The position numbers and the translations under genes were made by a program. Below are positions 1 through 9,786 of a DNA stretch of 64,000 nt, in pieces (positions within the stretch are counted from its first letter, which is position 1; every line of letters starts with the position of its first letter). The stretch is taken from contig NZ_JAJOYX010000002.1 of the NCBI RefSeq assembly GCF_022565915.1, forward strand, positions 442,293 to 506,292, in the 5' to 3' direction. The notes under the pieces were generated by a model that made no database searches, was not told the origin of the DNA, and saw nothing but the letters and a program-made list of their open reading frames with translations. The DNA comes from Nesterenkonia sp. LB17. GTDB lineage: Bacteria > Actinomycetota > Actinomycetes > Actinomycetales > Micrococcaceae.

Positions 1-821
1 ATGTCCTGCTCCACCATCCGCGAGGACTCGCGCAGCTCGTCGGTGGGCAGCATCAGTTCCAGCGCCGCACCTGCGTATTCCAGAGCGGCCACCGCAGCAT
101 GCGGGAACCGTCCTCCGGCGAGGTAGTGCGGGACGTGCAGCGTATAGCCCACCACGTCGCGATCCGCCTCGGCGACGCGCAGCTCCAGGAACTGGCTCAG
201 TCCGGCCTCGATCTGCGCGCTGGGACCCCAGGTGGAGATGCCCTCGATGAGGTCCGTTCGGTTGCCATGGGCCGTCACTCCGATCGGACGGGTGTGCGGG
301 GTCGGCAGCCCGAGCGCGTCCACCAGCACCACGAGCTTCACATCGAGGCGGTCCACGAGCTGCAGCACCGCAGAGGACACCCGTTCCCACTGGTAGTCGG
401 GCTCGTCACCGGTCAGGAAGAGGAACGGTCGGCCCAGGGCGTCGCGCACCTCGTAGAGCTCCAACGAGGGCGCCTCGAAATTGCTGAACCGGTTGTCCGT
501 GAAGGTGATCTGCGGGCGCCGGGACCGGTAGTCGAAGAGCTCATCGACGTCGAAGCTGGCAAGCCGCCGATGCGGCAGCGTGCCGAGCAGGGATTCGGAG
601 ACCTGCTCGCTGAGGCTGCCCGCATCGGTGTGGCCGGACCAGGACACCAGCAGGCTCAGCCGCTCTGCGGGTGGCTGGTCCGTGCGGAGCACCAGGGCGC
701 CGCCTTCGGCGCTCACGCTGGACTCATGCCCGTCCTGGGCGCCGAGGTTGATGGAGGAGTTCGACTCATCATCTCCATCGGCTGCGGGATGGACATGCAG
801 CAGATCCAGGGGGTCCTTCAC
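1..821 (-). CDS. PAC2 family protein (3' end outside window)
   Basis: Reading leftward from a GTG at 821 the frame is open to the window edge (about 273 codons). The start is preceded by an AGAGG Shine-Dalgarno-like stretch about 9 nt upstream, and an in-frame stop lies above it. Visible segments include LVSWSGHTDAGSLSEQ, RRPQITFTDNRF, GDEPDYQWERV and LVDALGLPTPHTRPIGVTAH. This pattern matches the PAC2 (proteasome assembly chaperone 2-like) family of actinobacteria, usually about 300 residues long. The family is thought to relate to proteasome assembly, but the function of the bacterial members is not established. It is divergent from pepA, with about 200 bp of shared upstream DNA. Confidence 0.8.
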   Translation of the reverse strand, partial: MKDPLDLLHVHPAADGDDESNSSINLGAQDGHESSVSAEGGALVLRTDQPPAERLSLLVSWSGHTDAGSLSEQVSESLLGTLPHRRLASFDVDELFDYRSRRPQITFTDNRFSNFEAPSLELYEVRDALGRPFLFLTGDEPDYQWERVSSAVLQLVDRLDVKLVVLVDALGLPTPHTRPIGVTAHGNRTDLIEGISTWGPSAQIEAGLSQFLELRVAEADRDVVGYTLHVPHYLAGGRFPHAAVAALEYAGAALELMLPTDELRESSRMVEQD

Positions 822-947
822 CTGAGGGGTCCTCTTTCCGATATGGGGTCCGAGCCTCGTCGGTCACGCTGGTCGCAGCCGGGTCAGCTCAGTGAGTCGT
901 ATATACAACAGGATGCCACCTGCGGGCATTCCCGCATGGAAGTTGGT

Positions 948-953
948 TAGGAT
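948..953 (+). promoter_or_regulatory. Putative -10 element of pepA (TAGGAT)
   Basis: TAGGAT fits the actinobacterial -10 consensus. It lies about 68 nt upstream of the GTG chosen as the pepA start, and it argues against a longer pepA frame beginning at 892, which would start upstream of this promoter. No good -35 hexamer is visible. Confidence 0.4.
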
Positions 954-1020
954 CGATGATCAAGAAGAACCAAGACGACCTATCCCGATTCCACCATCCC
1001 AGGAATCAGACAGGACCACT

Positions 1021-2610
1021 GTGATCCACGATTTCCAGCCCAGCCTCTCCGCCGTCTCCACCTCCGTCGAGAAGACCGACACCGACGCCCTCGTGCTCGG
1101 CGTCGCCAAGGGACCCCAGGGGCCGATCCTGCTCCCCAATCCGCTCGCCGACGATGCCGCCAAGGGCGTGGCGGACTCGCTCAAGGCGCTGGGCGCCACG
1201 GGCGCGGCGGATCAGCTGCTGCGCCTGCCGGGCATGGACGGCTTCGCGTCGGAGACGCTGGTACTCATCGGGGTGGGGCCGCTGACCGGTGAGTCCACCG
1301 GCGGAATCACCCTTGAGGCGCTTCGCCGCGCCGCCGGCTCCGCAGTCCGCCAGCTCGGCAGCATCGGTTCCGTCGCCCTGGCGCTGCCCGCGGCCTCGGT
1401 GGAGCAGGTCGGAGCCATCGCCGAAGGTGCCGCGATAGGCGCGTACTCCTTCAACCACTTCCGCACCTCCGAGGAGTCCCGCTCGGCCACCCCGGTCAGC
1501 GACATCCAGGTGCTGACCGAGCTCAAGGACAAGCAGACCCGGCCCGCCATCGACCGGGCCGTCGTCGTCGGCTCCGCGGTGCGTGCCGCCCGCGACCTGG
1601 TCAACACTCCCCCGAGCCACCTCTACCCGGAGAGCTTCGCCGACGTCGTCTCCGAGCTCGGTGACCGGACCAAGGCCCCGGCTCAGCAGGGCGGCACCGC
1701 ACGGGCCGCGAAGCTCAAGATCAAGGTCTGGGGTGAGAAGGAGCTCGCCCGCGACGGCTTCGGCGGCATCCTCGGCGTCGGCGCCGGGTCCTCCCGCAAG
1801 CCCCGCCTGGTCCGCATGGAACACTCCCCCGCCAAGCCGGTGGCGCACATCGCGCTGGTCGGCAAGGGCATCACCTTCGACTCGGGCGGGCTCTCGCTGA
1901 AGCCTGCCGCCGCGATGACCACGATGAAGCTGGACATGGGTGGTGCGGCCACGGTGGCCGCCGTCGTCCGGGCGGCCGCTGACCTCAACCTGCCGGTCAA
2001 GGTCACCGGCTGGCTGTGCCTGGCCGAGAACATGCCCTCCTCCACCGCCCAGCGCCCCGAGGACGTCATCACCATCCATGGCGGCAAGACCGTGGAGGTG
2101 CTCAACACCGACGCCGAGGGTCGCCTGGTCCTGGCCGATGGTCTCGTCGCGGCCTCCGCGGAGCAGCCCGACGCGATCATCGACGTGGCCACGCTCACCG
2201 GAGCCCAGATGATCGCCCTGGGCGTGCGCACCACCGGCGTGATGGGCAACGAGGAGCTCCGTGAAGCCCTTCTGATGGCCTCGAAGCAGGCCGGCGAGAG
2301 CCTCTGGCCGATGCCGATCCCCGAGGAGGCGCGCTCCGGATTCGACTCCGAGGTGGCCGATCTCACCAACCTCGGCGACCGCTTCGGCGGCATGATGAAT
2401 GCGGCCGCCTTCCTGCGCGAGTTCGTCGGTGACCGCGCCGGCGCCGCCACCGACCCGCTGGACCCCGAGACCACGCGCATCCCGTGGGCCCACCTGGACA
2501 TCGCAGGTCCGGCGTTCAATGAGAAGGGCGCCTACGGGTACACCCCGAAATCGGGCACCGGCGTGATGGTCCGCACACTGATCAGCTACCTCGAAGGCCT
2601 GAGCCGCTGA
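1021..2610 (+). CDS. pepA: Leucyl aminopeptidase (M17)
   Basis: Cytosolic dimetal aminopeptidase that removes N-terminal residues from peptides. The two M17 signature regions are present: GKGITFDSGGLSLKP (metal-binding Lys and Asp) and NTDAEGRLVLADGL (metal ligands plus the bicarbonate-binding Arg). The frame is open from 892, but GTG 1021 is preferred: it has AGGA 5 nt upstream, gives a 529-residue protein beginning VIHDFQPSL, which suits the family, and follows a likely -10 element. A GC-rich hairpin follows the stop, so it is probably monocistronic. Confidence 0.93.
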   Translation: MIHDFQPSLSAVSTSVEKTDTDALVLGVAKGPQGPILLPNPLADDAAKGVADSLKALGATGAADQLLRLPGMDGFASETLVLIGVGPLTGESTGGITLEALRRAAGSAVRQLGSIGSVALALPAASVEQVGAIAEGAAIGAYSFNHFRTSEESRSATPVSDIQVLTELKDKQTRPAIDRAVVVGSAVRAARDLVNTPPSHLYPESFADVVSELGDRTKAPAQQGGTARAAKLKIKVWGEKELARDGFGGILGVGAGSSRKPRLVRMEHSPAKPVAHIALVGKGITFDSGGLSLKPAAAMTTMKLDMGGAATVAAVVRAAADLNLPVKVTGWLCLAENMPSSTAQRPEDVITIHGGKTVEVLNTDAEGRLVLADGLVAASAEQPDAIIDVATLTGAQMIALGVRTTGVMGNEELREALLMASKQAGESLWPMPIPEEARSGFDSEVADLTNLGDRFGGMMNAAAFLREFVGDRAGAATDPLDPETTRIPWAHLDIAGPAFNEKGAYGYTPKSGTGVMVRTLISYLEGLSR

Positions 2611-2660
2611 TTCAGTGGCTGATGCCTGCGCACAAGCGATAGGCTGAACGCAGTGAACAC

Positions 2661-2711
2661 CTGGGAGAGGCTCCTGGGCGGGCCTGATCGCCCGCCGAGG
2701 GCCTCTCTCAG
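2661..2711 (+). terminator. Stem-loop terminator after pepA
   Basis: CTGGGAGAGGC (2661-2671) pairs with GCCTCTCTCAG (2701-2711) with one mismatch. An inner GGCGGGC/GCCCGCC stem (2677-2683 with 2690-2696) closes on a 6-nt loop. There is no strong T-tract, which is common in actinobacteria. Confidence 0.6.
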
Positions 2712-2753
2712 ACCGAACAATGATCTTCACGTCTCACTCAATGCAAGGGAGCA

Positions 2754-4133
2754 ATGACCGTGGCCGACCAGCCTCAGGAATTCGACGTACTCGTCCTCGG
2801 AGGGGGCAGCGCAGGCTATGCCGCTGCGCTTCGCTCAGTCCAGCACGGACTCACCGTGGGCCTCATCGAGAAGGACAAGCTCGGCGGCACCTGCCTGCAC
2901 TGGGGCTGCATCCCGACCAAGGCGTACCTGCACTCCGCCGAGCTCGCCGATGAGGCGCGGACCTCTGAGAAGTACGGCGTGAAGATGAACTTCGAAGGCG
3001 TGGACATGGCCAAGGTCCGCGAGTACAAGGACGGCATCGTCGCCGGCAAGTACAAGGGTCTGACCGGACTGCTGAAGATGCGCAAGGTCACCGTGATCTC
3101 CGGTGAGGGCAAGCTGGTCTCGGAGAACGAGATCGAGGTCGACGGCACCCGCTACACCGGCAAGAACATCGTGCTGGCCACCGGCTCGACCTCGAAGACC
3201 TTCGGTCTGCCGCTGAGCAAGAAGATCATCACCTCCACCGAGGCCCTCGAGCTGGACTACACCCCGAAGTCGGCGATCGTGCTCGGCGGCGGCGTGATCG
3301 GCTGCGAGTTCGCCTCCGCCTGGACCTCCTTCGGCACCGAGGTCACCATCATCGAGGGTCTGCCCTCGCTGGTGCCCAATGAGGACCCGGCGATCGTCAA
3401 GCAGCTCGAGCGGACCTTCAAGAAGCGCGGCATCACGTTCAACACCGGCACCTTCTTCAACGAGGTCAAAGAGACCGACGACGGCGTCAAGGTCACCCTG
3501 GAAGGCGGCAAGACCTTCGAGGCCGAGATCTGCCTGGTCGCCGTGGGTCGCGGACCCGTCACCGAGGGCTTCGGCTTCGAGGACGCCGGCATCACCCTGG
3601 ACCGCGGCTTCGTCATCACCGACGAGCGGCTGCACACCGGAGTCGGCAACATCTACGCGATCGGCGACATCGTCCCGGGTCTTCAGCTGGCGCACCGCGG
3701 CTACCAGCAGGGCATCTTCGTCGCCGAGGAGATCGCCGGCAACAACCCCGTGATCGTCGAGGACATCAACATCCCCAAGGTGACCTACTGCGAGCCGGAG
3801 ATCATGTCCGTGGGCTACACCCAGCCCGCCGCCGAGGAGAAGTACGGCAAGGACCAGATCGAGATCACCGAGTACAACCTCGCGGGCAACGGCAAATCCT
3901 CCATCCTGGGCACCGGCGGCCTGATCAAGATGGTCGGCGTCAAGGGCGGCCCGATCGTCGGAGTCCACGGCATCGGCACCCGGATCGGCGAGCAGGTGGG
4001 CGAGGCCCAGCTGATCGTGAACTGGGAGGCCTACCCGGAGGACGTCGCTACCCTGCTCCACGCACACCCCACGCAGAACGAAGCCATGGGCGAGGCTGCG
4101 ATGGCGCTGTTCGGCCACCCGCTGCACGGCTGA
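2754..4133 (+). CDS. lpdA: Dihydrolipoyl dehydrogenase (E3)
   Basis: FAD- and NAD-dependent E3 subunit of 2-oxo-acid dehydrogenase complexes; it reoxidises dihydrolipoamide on E2. N-terminal FAD-binding GGGSAGYAAA (about residues 16-25), redox-active disulfide GGTCLHWGCIPTK (about 44-56), NAD-binding GGGVIGCEFA near 180, and the C-terminal interface His-Glu region HAHPTQNEAMGEA. The 459-residue length is normal. The start has AAGGGAG immediately upstream. It lies 103 bp before sucB on the same strand, which fits a shared E2/E3 unit. Confidence 0.95.
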   Translation: MTVADQPQEFDVLVLGGGSAGYAAALRSVQHGLTVGLIEKDKLGGTCLHWGCIPTKAYLHSAELADEARTSEKYGVKMNFEGVDMAKVREYKDGIVAGKYKGLTGLLKMRKVTVISGEGKLVSENEIEVDGTRYTGKNIVLATGSTSKTFGLPLSKKIITSTEALELDYTPKSAIVLGGGVIGCEFASAWTSFGTEVTIIEGLPSLVPNEDPAIVKQLERTFKKRGITFNTGTFFNEVKETDDGVKVTLEGGKTFEAEICLVAVGRGPVTEGFGFEDAGITLDRGFVITDERLHTGVGNIYAIGDIVPGLQLAHRGYQQGIFVAEEIAGNNPVIVEDINIPKVTYCEPEIMSVGYTQPAAEEKYGKDQIEITEYNLAGNGKSSILGTGGLIKMVGVKGGPIVGVHGIGTRIGEQVGEAQLIVNWEAYPEDVATLLHAHPTQNEAMGEAAMALFGHPLHG

Positions 4134-4236
4134 CCCGCGTCTCCCGGACGCCCGGGAGCCCTTCCAGAACTGCCCGTAGAGATAAATGTTCCAGCCGTGA
4201 GGCTGTGTCGAATTTTGAGAGTAGGAGTCGGACACC

Positions 4237-6108
4237 ATGTCTGAAACCGTTAACCTTCCAGCCCTGGGTGAGTCAGTCACCGAGGGCACCGTGACCCGCT
4301 GGCTCGTCGAGGTCGGTGACACCGTCGAGGTCGACCAGCCGCTGCTGGAGGTCTCCACCGACAAGGTCGACACCGAGGTCCCCTCCCCGGCCGCCGGCAC
4401 CATCGAGGAGCTCCTCGTCGCCGAGGACGAGACCATCGAAGTGGGTGCCCCGCTGGTCAGGATCGGTGACGGGTCCGGCTCCGGCGACTCCGGCTCCTCG
4501 GACGACTCCGCCGAGGAGTCCGCCGAGCCTGAGCAGTCCGAGCCTGAGCCCTCGGGCGACGGAGGGTCCGGGTCCGAGGCCGAAGAGGCAGAGGATGCCG
4601 CGACAGAGGCCGCGCAGCCCGAGGCCACCGAGCAGGCCGCGCAGGAGAACACCTCCGAGGAGAGCTCTTCGGACTCCTCTTCAGAGTCCTCCGACGGCGG
4701 CGAGACCCAGGAGATCACTCTTCCGGCTCTCGGCGAGTCCGTCACCGAGGGCACCGTGACCCGCTGGCTCGTCGAGGTCGGCGACACCGTGGAGGTCGAT
4801 CAGCCGCTGCTGGAGGTCTCCACCGACAAGGTCGACACCGAGGTCCCCTCCCCCGTGGCAGGCACCATCCAGGAGATCAAGGTCTCCGAGGACGAGACCA
4901 TCGAGGTCGGCGCCGTGCTCGCCCTCATCGGCTCAGGCTCAGGCTCAGGCGGATCATCCGCCGACGCCGAGCAGGAGCAGGACGCTGAGGCGGAGGAGAA
5001 GGCAGCCGAGCCGGCCACCGAGGAATCGACGCCGAAGCAGGCTGAACCCGAGCAGTCCGAGCCGGAGCAGGAGCCCGCTCCCCAGGAGCGCGCCGCGAAG
5101 GACGCCCCGGCTGAGAGCGAGCCGAAGACCGAGTCGAAGTCTGAGCCGAAGGCAGAGTCCTCGGACTCCTCCGCCGAGGGTTACGTGACCCCGCTGGTGC
5201 GCCGCCTGGCCAAGAACGAGGGCGTGGACCTGGCCGATGTCAAGGGCACCGGGGTCGGTGGGCGCATCCGCAAGCAGGACGTGGTCGACGCCGCCGAGGC
5301 GAGCAAGTCCCAGGCTCAGTCTGAAGCCCCTGCCGAGGCTCCCGCGACCGCGAAGTCTGCACCCAAGGTCGAGGTGGACACCAGCAAGCGCGGCTCCTCC
5401 GAGAAGGCACCGCGGATCCGCCAGGTGATCGCCCAGCGGATGAACGAGTCGCTGGACATCTCCGCGCAGCTGACCCAGGTCCACGAGGTCGACATGACCC
5501 GCATCGTGAACCTGCGCGCCAAGGCGAAGGCCTCCTTCAAGGCGCAGAACGGTGTGAACCTCACCTACCTGCCCTTCATCGGCACCGCAGTCACCGAGGC
5601 GCTCAAGCAGCACCCGAAGCTCAACGCCGAATACGACGAGGCCAACCAGCAGATCACCTACCACGACAGCGAGCACCTGGCCCTGGCGGTCGACACCGAT
5701 AAGGGCCTGCTGGTGCCGGTGATCAACGACGCCGGAGATCTCAGCATCGCCGGACTGTCCAAGAAGATCGCCGATGTGGCCGAGCGGACCCGTCAGTCCA
5801 AGATCGGCCCGGGTGAACTCTCCGGAGGCACCTTCACGATCACGAACTTCGGTTCCGTCGGGGCCCTGTTCGACACGCCGATCATCAACCAGCCGCAGGT
5901 CGCCATCCTGGGCACCGGAACGATCGTGAAGCGCCCGATGGTCGTCACCGACGCCGACGGCAACGAGTCCATCGGCATCCGGCACATGATGTACCTCTCG
6001 CTGACCTACGATCACCGCCTGGTCGACGGAGCAGACGCCGGTCGCTTCATGCAGACGCTGAAGGCTCGCCTGGAAGAAGGCAACTTCGAAGCTCAGCTGG
6101 GACTCTAG
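4237..6108 (+). CDS. sucB: 2-oxo-acid dehydrogenase E2, two lipoyl domains
   Basis: Dihydrolipoamide acyltransferase, annotated as the 2-oxoglutarate dehydrogenase succinyltransferase type; in actinobacteria the same E2 may also serve pyruvate dehydrogenase. Order: lipoyl domain 1 (about 1-80), acidic Ser/Glu linker, lipoyl domain 2 (about 162-240), a longer acidic Ala/Glu/Pro linker, peripheral-subunit-binding domain (about 312-350, [16 protein letters not shown]) and the catalytic domain ending with [13 protein letters not shown], which contains the HxxxDG motif. Each lipoyl domain carries the lipoylation site [12 protein letters not shown]. The start has TAGGAG about 9 nt upstream. The two lipoyl repeats are almost identical even at the DNA level. 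lipB and lipA, which make its cofactor, lie just downstream. Confidence 0.95.
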   Translation: MSETVNLPALGESVTEGTVTRWLVEVGDTVEVDQPLLEVSTDKVDTEVPSPAAGTIEELLVAEDETIEVGAPLVRIGDGSGSGDSGSSDDSAEESAEPEQSEPEPSGDGGSGSEAEEAEDAATEAAQPEATEQAAQENTSEESSSDSSSESSDGGETQEITLPALGESVTEGTVTRWLVEVGDTVEVDQPLLEVSTDKVDTEVPSPVAGTIQEIKVSEDETIEVGAVLALIGSGSGSGGSSADAEQEQDAEAEEKAAEPATEESTPKQAEPEQSEPEQEPAPQERAAKDAPAESEPKTESKSEPKAESSDSSAEGYVTPLVRRLAKNEGVDLADVKGTGVGGRIRKQDVVDAAEASKSQAQSEAPAEAPATAKSAPKVEVDTSKRGSSEKAPRIRQVIAQRMNESLDISAQLTQVHEVDMTRIVNLRAKAKASFKAQNGVNLTYLPFIGTAVTEALKQHPKLNAEYDEANQQITYHDSEHLALAVDTDKGLLVPVINDAGDLSIAGLSKKIADVAERTRQSKIGPGELSGGTFTITNFGSVGALFDTPIINQPQVAILGTGTIVKRPMVVTDADGNESIGIRHMMYLSLTYDHRLVDGADAGRFMQTLKARLEEGNFEAQLGL

Positions 6109-6179
6109 AGACCGGCAGACGCTCAGGCGAGGACTCTCAGGAGCCTGAGCCGGGCGGCTCGGCCGCCTCGAACCTCGCT

Positions 6180-6223
6180 ACGCAGAACAGGGTTCGTCCA
6201 TTCGGACGGGCCCTGTTCTGCGT
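6180..6223. terminator. Strong bidirectional terminator between sucB and the kinase gene
   Basis: ACGCAGAACAGGG (6180-6192) and CCCTGTTCTGCGT (6211-6223) form a perfect 13-bp stem. The loop holds a second short GTCC/GGAC pairing. It sits between the convergent genes sucB (+) and the kinase-like gene (-). Confidence 0.85.
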
Positions 6224-6269
6224 CTGGCCCGGTTCCGCCACCGATGCCACATCGTCCTCGGTGGCAGCG

Positions 6270-7922
6270 TCATCCTCCGGCGGAGCTGAGCTCACGAACG
6301 GCGTGCAGCAGCCACTTCCCGTCCTGCCGGTGCAGCACCAGCACCACCTCCTGGGATTCCGGAGCGCCGGTCTCCAGCCCTGTGGCCGTCACCGAGGCGC
6401 GCAGCTCGGCGACCCGCTGTGTGTGCCGGTCGAGGCCCTGGACCTGCCGATCGGATCCGCTTGGGTCCCGCTCCTCGCTGACGCTGATCTCCAGCGGCGC
6501 GCCCTGGTAGGTCAGCCCGCGCTCGGTGAAACCCTCGATGAGTGCCAGCTCAGCCGTTCGGGCCGGGCTCTCTGCTGCGGTGTAGCGCTGCACCTGCTCC
6601 CGCGAGACCTCGCGCAGCGCCTGGGTCCGCAGGGCCGCGAGGCCCTCCGCAGCCTGCACCGGGTCCCGGTGGTGCAGCAGCTGCCAGGGGCGCGGGTCCT
6701 CCGGAAGGGAGTCCTCGGACCCGCTCTCGTCGCTCTGCTCCTGAGCGGGCTGCGCGGTCAGCGAGGCCGGGGCGGGCGTCGTCGTCGGGGTGGGGGTCAA
6801 GATGCCCGCCGAGAGCCAGAGCCCGGCGAACACCAGGGCCGCCAGAGCGACCGCTCCGAACCTGGGCGCCCAGCGCCGGCGGCCGGTGTCGGAGCCGTGC
6901 AGGGTGGGCAGCTCGGGCACCACCTCTTCGTGCACATGCGGTGACAGGTCCAGGGCGGCAGGTGCTGCGCAGCGAAAGAGCTCGACCGCGAAGTCCTCCG
7001 CACTCGGGCGCAGCCGCGGATCGCCGTGGAGTGCCGACTCCAGCAGCAGCGTGATGGACTCAGGCAGCTCCGGGCGCAGACTCCGCAGCGGTGCCCGCCG
7101 ACGGCCCCGAGCGGGCACCGCCCCGGTCAGCGCGAACCATGCGACGGCAGCAAGGGAATACACGTCGGCCTCCGGGGCCAGCCCAGCGCGGGCTTCTCGC
7201 CGCGTAGCCGAATCCGCGCCCTGAGGCAGTCGACCCTCCAACTCTCGTTCTGGGGCGGCGAACCCCGGAGTCCCGGTGTCGGAGCGCGGCGTCCCGAGGA
7301 TCACGGCGTCTGCGAGATCACCCAGCGCAGGCTTGCCGTCGGCGGCCAGCAGAATGTTCCCCGGTGAGACGTCCCCATGGGCGACTCCGCCCTGATGCAG
7401 CGCCCCCAGGGCGGTCGCGATGGGAGTCAGCACGGTGACGACCTCTCCGAGGCTGACACTGCCGACGCTGCCCAGCAGCCCGGCGAGTGATCCGGCGCTG
7501 TAGGGCTCGAGCATCAGCCCGAGCCCCTGGGAGGTCTCCAGGGCTCCATAGGCGCGGACCAGATGACCATGACGCAGCATGTCCAGCGCCTGAAGCTCGG
7601 CCGCGACAGTGTGCAGGGGCGGACGCCCGGCTGCATGCGCGCGGGGGACCTTCAGCGCGAAGGCCGCCGGCGGGAAGCCGTCGACGAGCTGCCAGTCGGG
7701 TTCCGCGGGAGAATCCCACCACACCAGCCAGACCAGGGCGCTGCTGCCCACCCCGAGCAGCCGTTCCACCGTGATGCCTCGGGCCGCCGGAGGGTCCCAG
7801 CCTCCGGTCCCCGAAGCGTCGAAGCCGCGCGCGAACCGCTCCAGCGGCTCGGCCCGATCAGGGGCGGGCCCCGTGATGCCCCGGGTGGTGCCCCGGGTGA
7901 TGTCACCGTCCATGACACCCAT
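6270..7922 (-). CDS. Membrane-anchored Ser/Thr protein kinase-like protein
   Basis: N-terminal Hanks-type kinase fold (about residues 45-320): Gly-rich LLGVGSSALVW, ATP-binding Lys in FALKVPRA, catalytic loop HGDVSPGNILL (HRD is HGD, but Asp and Asn remain), and the metal-binding DFG reads DLA in ALGDLADAV. FAAPERELEGR resembles the APE motif. A transmembrane segment near residue 360 (VALAALVFAGLWLSAGI) is followed by a Thr/Pro/Ala-rich linker and an outer domain of about 150 residues, consistent with a cell-surface sensor. The start is ATG 7922 (MGVMDGD), with ATG 7913 as an alternative; no clear Shine-Dalgarno is seen. The altered HRD and DFG motifs leave open whether it phosphorylates substrates. 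Confidence 0.75.
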   Translation of the reverse strand: MGVMDGDITRGTTRGITGPAPDRAEPLERFARGFDASGTGGWDPPAARGITVERLLGVGSSALVWLVWWDSPAEPDWQLVDGFPPAAFALKVPRAHAAGRPPLHTVAAELQALDMLRHGHLVRAYGALETSQGLGLMLEPYSAGSLAGLLGSVGSVSLGEVVTVLTPIATALGALHQGGVAHGDVSPGNILLAADGKPALGDLADAVILGTPRSDTGTPGFAAPERELEGRLPQGADSATRREARAGLAPEADVYSLAAVAWFALTGAVPARGRRRAPLRSLRPELPESITLLLESALHGDPRLRPSAEDFAVELFRCAAPAALDLSPHVHEEVVPELPTLHGSDTGRRRWAPRFGAVALAALVFAGLWLSAGILTPTPTTTPAPASLTAQPAQEQSDESGSEDSLPEDPRPWQLLHHRDPVQAAEGLAALRTQALREVSREQVQRYTAAESPARTAELALIEGFTERGLTYQGAPLEISVSEERDPSGSDRQVQGLDRHTQRVAELRASVTATGLETGAPESQEVVLVLHRQDGKWLLHAVRELSSAGG

Positions 7923-8003
7923 TCTGACCGCCCGCAGACCCCGCCCATGGGTTATCCACAGGTCATCTGCGGCCGCAGTTCCCGCAGCGCGGCCCGATCG
8001 GTT

Positions 8004-8009
8004 TAGGCT
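8004..8009 (+). promoter_or_regulatory. Putative -10 element of lipB (TAGGCT)
   Basis: TAGGCT ends 7 nt before the lipB ATG (8016), so transcription should start at or next to the start codon. No Shine-Dalgarno lies between the two, which suggests a leaderless lipB mRNA. Confidence 0.45.
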
Positions 8010-8015
8010 GGTGTC

Positions 8016-8759
8016 ATGGAGCTCTCATTCACGAAGCTGGGGTTCGACCCGCAGCTCCTCGACTACTCCGAGACGCTCAGTCTCCAGCGGCGGCTGCACA
8101 CCGCGGTGCAGCAGGGCTCGGCGCCCTCCACCGTGTTGCTGCTCGAGCACGCCGACGTCTACACGGCCGGCCGTCGCACCGAACCTGCGGACCTCCCTGA
8201 AGACGGCACCCCGGTGGTGGATGTGGATCGCGGCGGCAAGATCACCTGGCACGGCCGCGGCCAGCTCGTCGGCTACCCGATCCTGCACCTGCGCGATCGA
8301 TCCCTGGTCAAGGACTATGTCTGCGTGCTGGAGAAGACGCTGATCAGGATCCTCGCAACGGACTTCGGCATCACCGGCACCCAGGTGCCCCGACGCTCCG
8401 GGGTCTGGATCACCTCAGACGGCCCCGACCGGAAGATCGCCGCCATCGGTCTGCGCGTGCACCGCTCGGTCACCATGCACGGGTTCGCCCTGAACTGCTC
8501 AAACGACCTCGCGCCCTTCGAGAACATCATCGCCTGCGGGATCACCGACGCGAAGACCACCAGCATCAGCGCCGAGCTGGGCTACGAGGTCACCCCCGAA
8601 CAGGTGGCCGACCGGGTCACCGAGGAGCTGCGCCGCGCGCTGCCTCCGCTGCTGCACCGCCACGACGACGACGCGCCCGCCCTTGCCGGAACCACCGGCC
8701 ACGGCGCAGACCAGGGCACCTGTGAGATGTCCCGAACTACAGAAGGAGCACCACAGTGA
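8016..8759 (+). CDS. lipB: Octanoyltransferase
   Basis: Transfers octanoate from acyl carrier protein to the lipoyl-domain lysine of E2 and GcvH proteins. The active-site region [18 protein letters not shown] and the catalytic Cys/Lys segment [13 protein letters not shown] are both present. The core (about 215 residues) is standard; a Pro/His/Asp/Gly-rich tail of about 30 residues follows. Its TGA overlaps the lipA GTG (GTGA at 8756-8759), so the two are translationally coupled. It is probably transcribed from the TAGGCT promoter as a nearly leaderless message. Confidence 0.95.
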   Translation: MELSFTKLGFDPQLLDYSETLSLQRRLHTAVQQGSAPSTVLLLEHADVYTAGRRTEPADLPEDGTPVVDVDRGGKITWHGRGQLVGYPILHLRDRSLVKDYVCVLEKTLIRILATDFGITGTQVPRRSGVWITSDGPDRKIAAIGLRVHRSVTMHGFALNCSNDLAPFENIIACGITDAKTTSISAELGYEVTPEQVADRVTEELRRALPPLLHRHDDDAPALAGTTGHGADQGTCEMSRTTEGAPQ

Positions 8760-9763
8760 CTGTGGCACCTGAAGGCCGACGCATGCTGCGCGTCGAAGCA
8801 CGCAACGCCTCGATCCCCGTGGAGCGCAAGCCCGAGTGGATGCGCACCAAGGTCAAGATCGGCACCGAGTTCACCGAGATGAAGAAGCGGGTCGGAGAGA
8901 AGGGCCTGAACACCGTCTGCGAGGAAGCAGGGTGTCCCAACATCTTCGAATGCTGGGAGGACCGCGAGGCCACCTTCCTCATCGGCGGCTCCGCCTGCAC
9001 CCGACGCTGCGACTTCTGCGAGATCGACACCGGCCGCCCCGGCGCCGTGGACGAGTCCGAGCCGCTGCAGGTGGCCCAGTCGGTGAATGAGATGCAGCTG
9101 CGCTACGCGACCGTCACCGGCGTCGCCCGCGATGACCTCCCCGATGAGGGCGTGTGGCTCTACGCCGAGACCATCCGGAAGATCCACGAGCTCAACCCCG
9201 GCACCGGAGTGGAGATCCTGATTCCCGACTTCTCCGGACGCGAGGAGAACATCGCCGGAATCTGCGAGGCCGCCCCGGAGGTGTTCGCGCACAACGTCGA
9301 GACGGTTCCGCGGATCTTCCGCCGGATCCGCCCGGCGTTCCGCTACGAACGTTCCCTGGACGTGCTCACCCAGGGACGCGGCCACGGCATGATCACCAAG
9401 TCCAACCTGATCCTGGGCATGGGCGAGACCCGTGAGGAGGTCTCCGAAGCTCTGCGCGACCTCCACGACGCCGGCTGTGACCTGCTCACCATCACCCAGT
9501 ACCTGCGGCCCACCCCTCGGCACCTCCCGGTGGATCGCTGGGTCAAGCCCCAGGAGTTCCTGGACATCTCCCAGGAGGCCGAAGAGATCGGATTCCTGGG
9601 TGTGATGTCGGGGCCGCTGGTGCGCTCCTCCTACCGCGCCGGGTCCCTCTGGGCCAAGGCGATGCAGAGGAAGGGCTTGGAGATTCCCGCCGCACTGGCA
9701 CACATCGAACCTTCCGGGGCGACCAAGCAGGAGGCCGCCACGCTGGTCGCCGCAGGCTACTGA
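8756..9763 (+). CDS. lipA: Lipoyl synthase
   Basis: Radical-SAM enzyme that inserts two sulfurs into protein-bound octanoyl groups. It has the auxiliary-cluster motif [13 protein letters not shown] and the radical-SAM motif [11 protein letters not shown]. The C-terminal Arg-Ser-Ser segment [11 protein letters not shown], which contributes the serine ligand of the auxiliary cluster, is present. The 335-residue length is usual. GTG start overlaps the lipB stop; AGAAGGAG lies about 8 nt upstream. With lipB and sucB it links cofactor synthesis to its target enzyme. Confidence 0.96.
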   Translation: MTVAPEGRRMLRVEARNASIPVERKPEWMRTKVKIGTEFTEMKKRVGEKGLNTVCEEAGCPNIFECWEDREATFLIGGSACTRRCDFCEIDTGRPGAVDESEPLQVAQSVNEMQLRYATVTGVARDDLPDEGVWLYAETIRKIHELNPGTGVEILIPDFSGREENIAGICEAAPEVFAHNVETVPRIFRRIRPAFRYERSLDVLTQGRGHGMITKSNLILGMGETREEVSEALRDLHDAGCDLLTITQYLRPTPRHLPVDRWVKPQEFLDISQEAEEIGFLGVMSGPLVRSSYRAGSLWAKAMQRKGLEIPAALAHIEPSGATKQEAATLVAAGY

Positions 9764-9786
9764 GCCTGCGGTAGACTGAGATCACT

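Noticed and set aside
99-950. Long plus-strand open frame of 283 codons
   Set aside because: It lies antisense to the PAC2-family gene, has Arg/Gly/His-rich composition typical of high-GC shadow frames and no ribosome site.
892-1020. Longer N-terminus for pepA
   Set aside because: The extension has no family resemblance, lies across the likely -10 element, and GTG 1021 has a better ribosome site.
2835-4787. 650-codon minus-strand open frame over lpdA and sucB
   Set aside because: Antisense shadow of two certain genes; its Ser-rich part is the complement of the SucB acidic linker.
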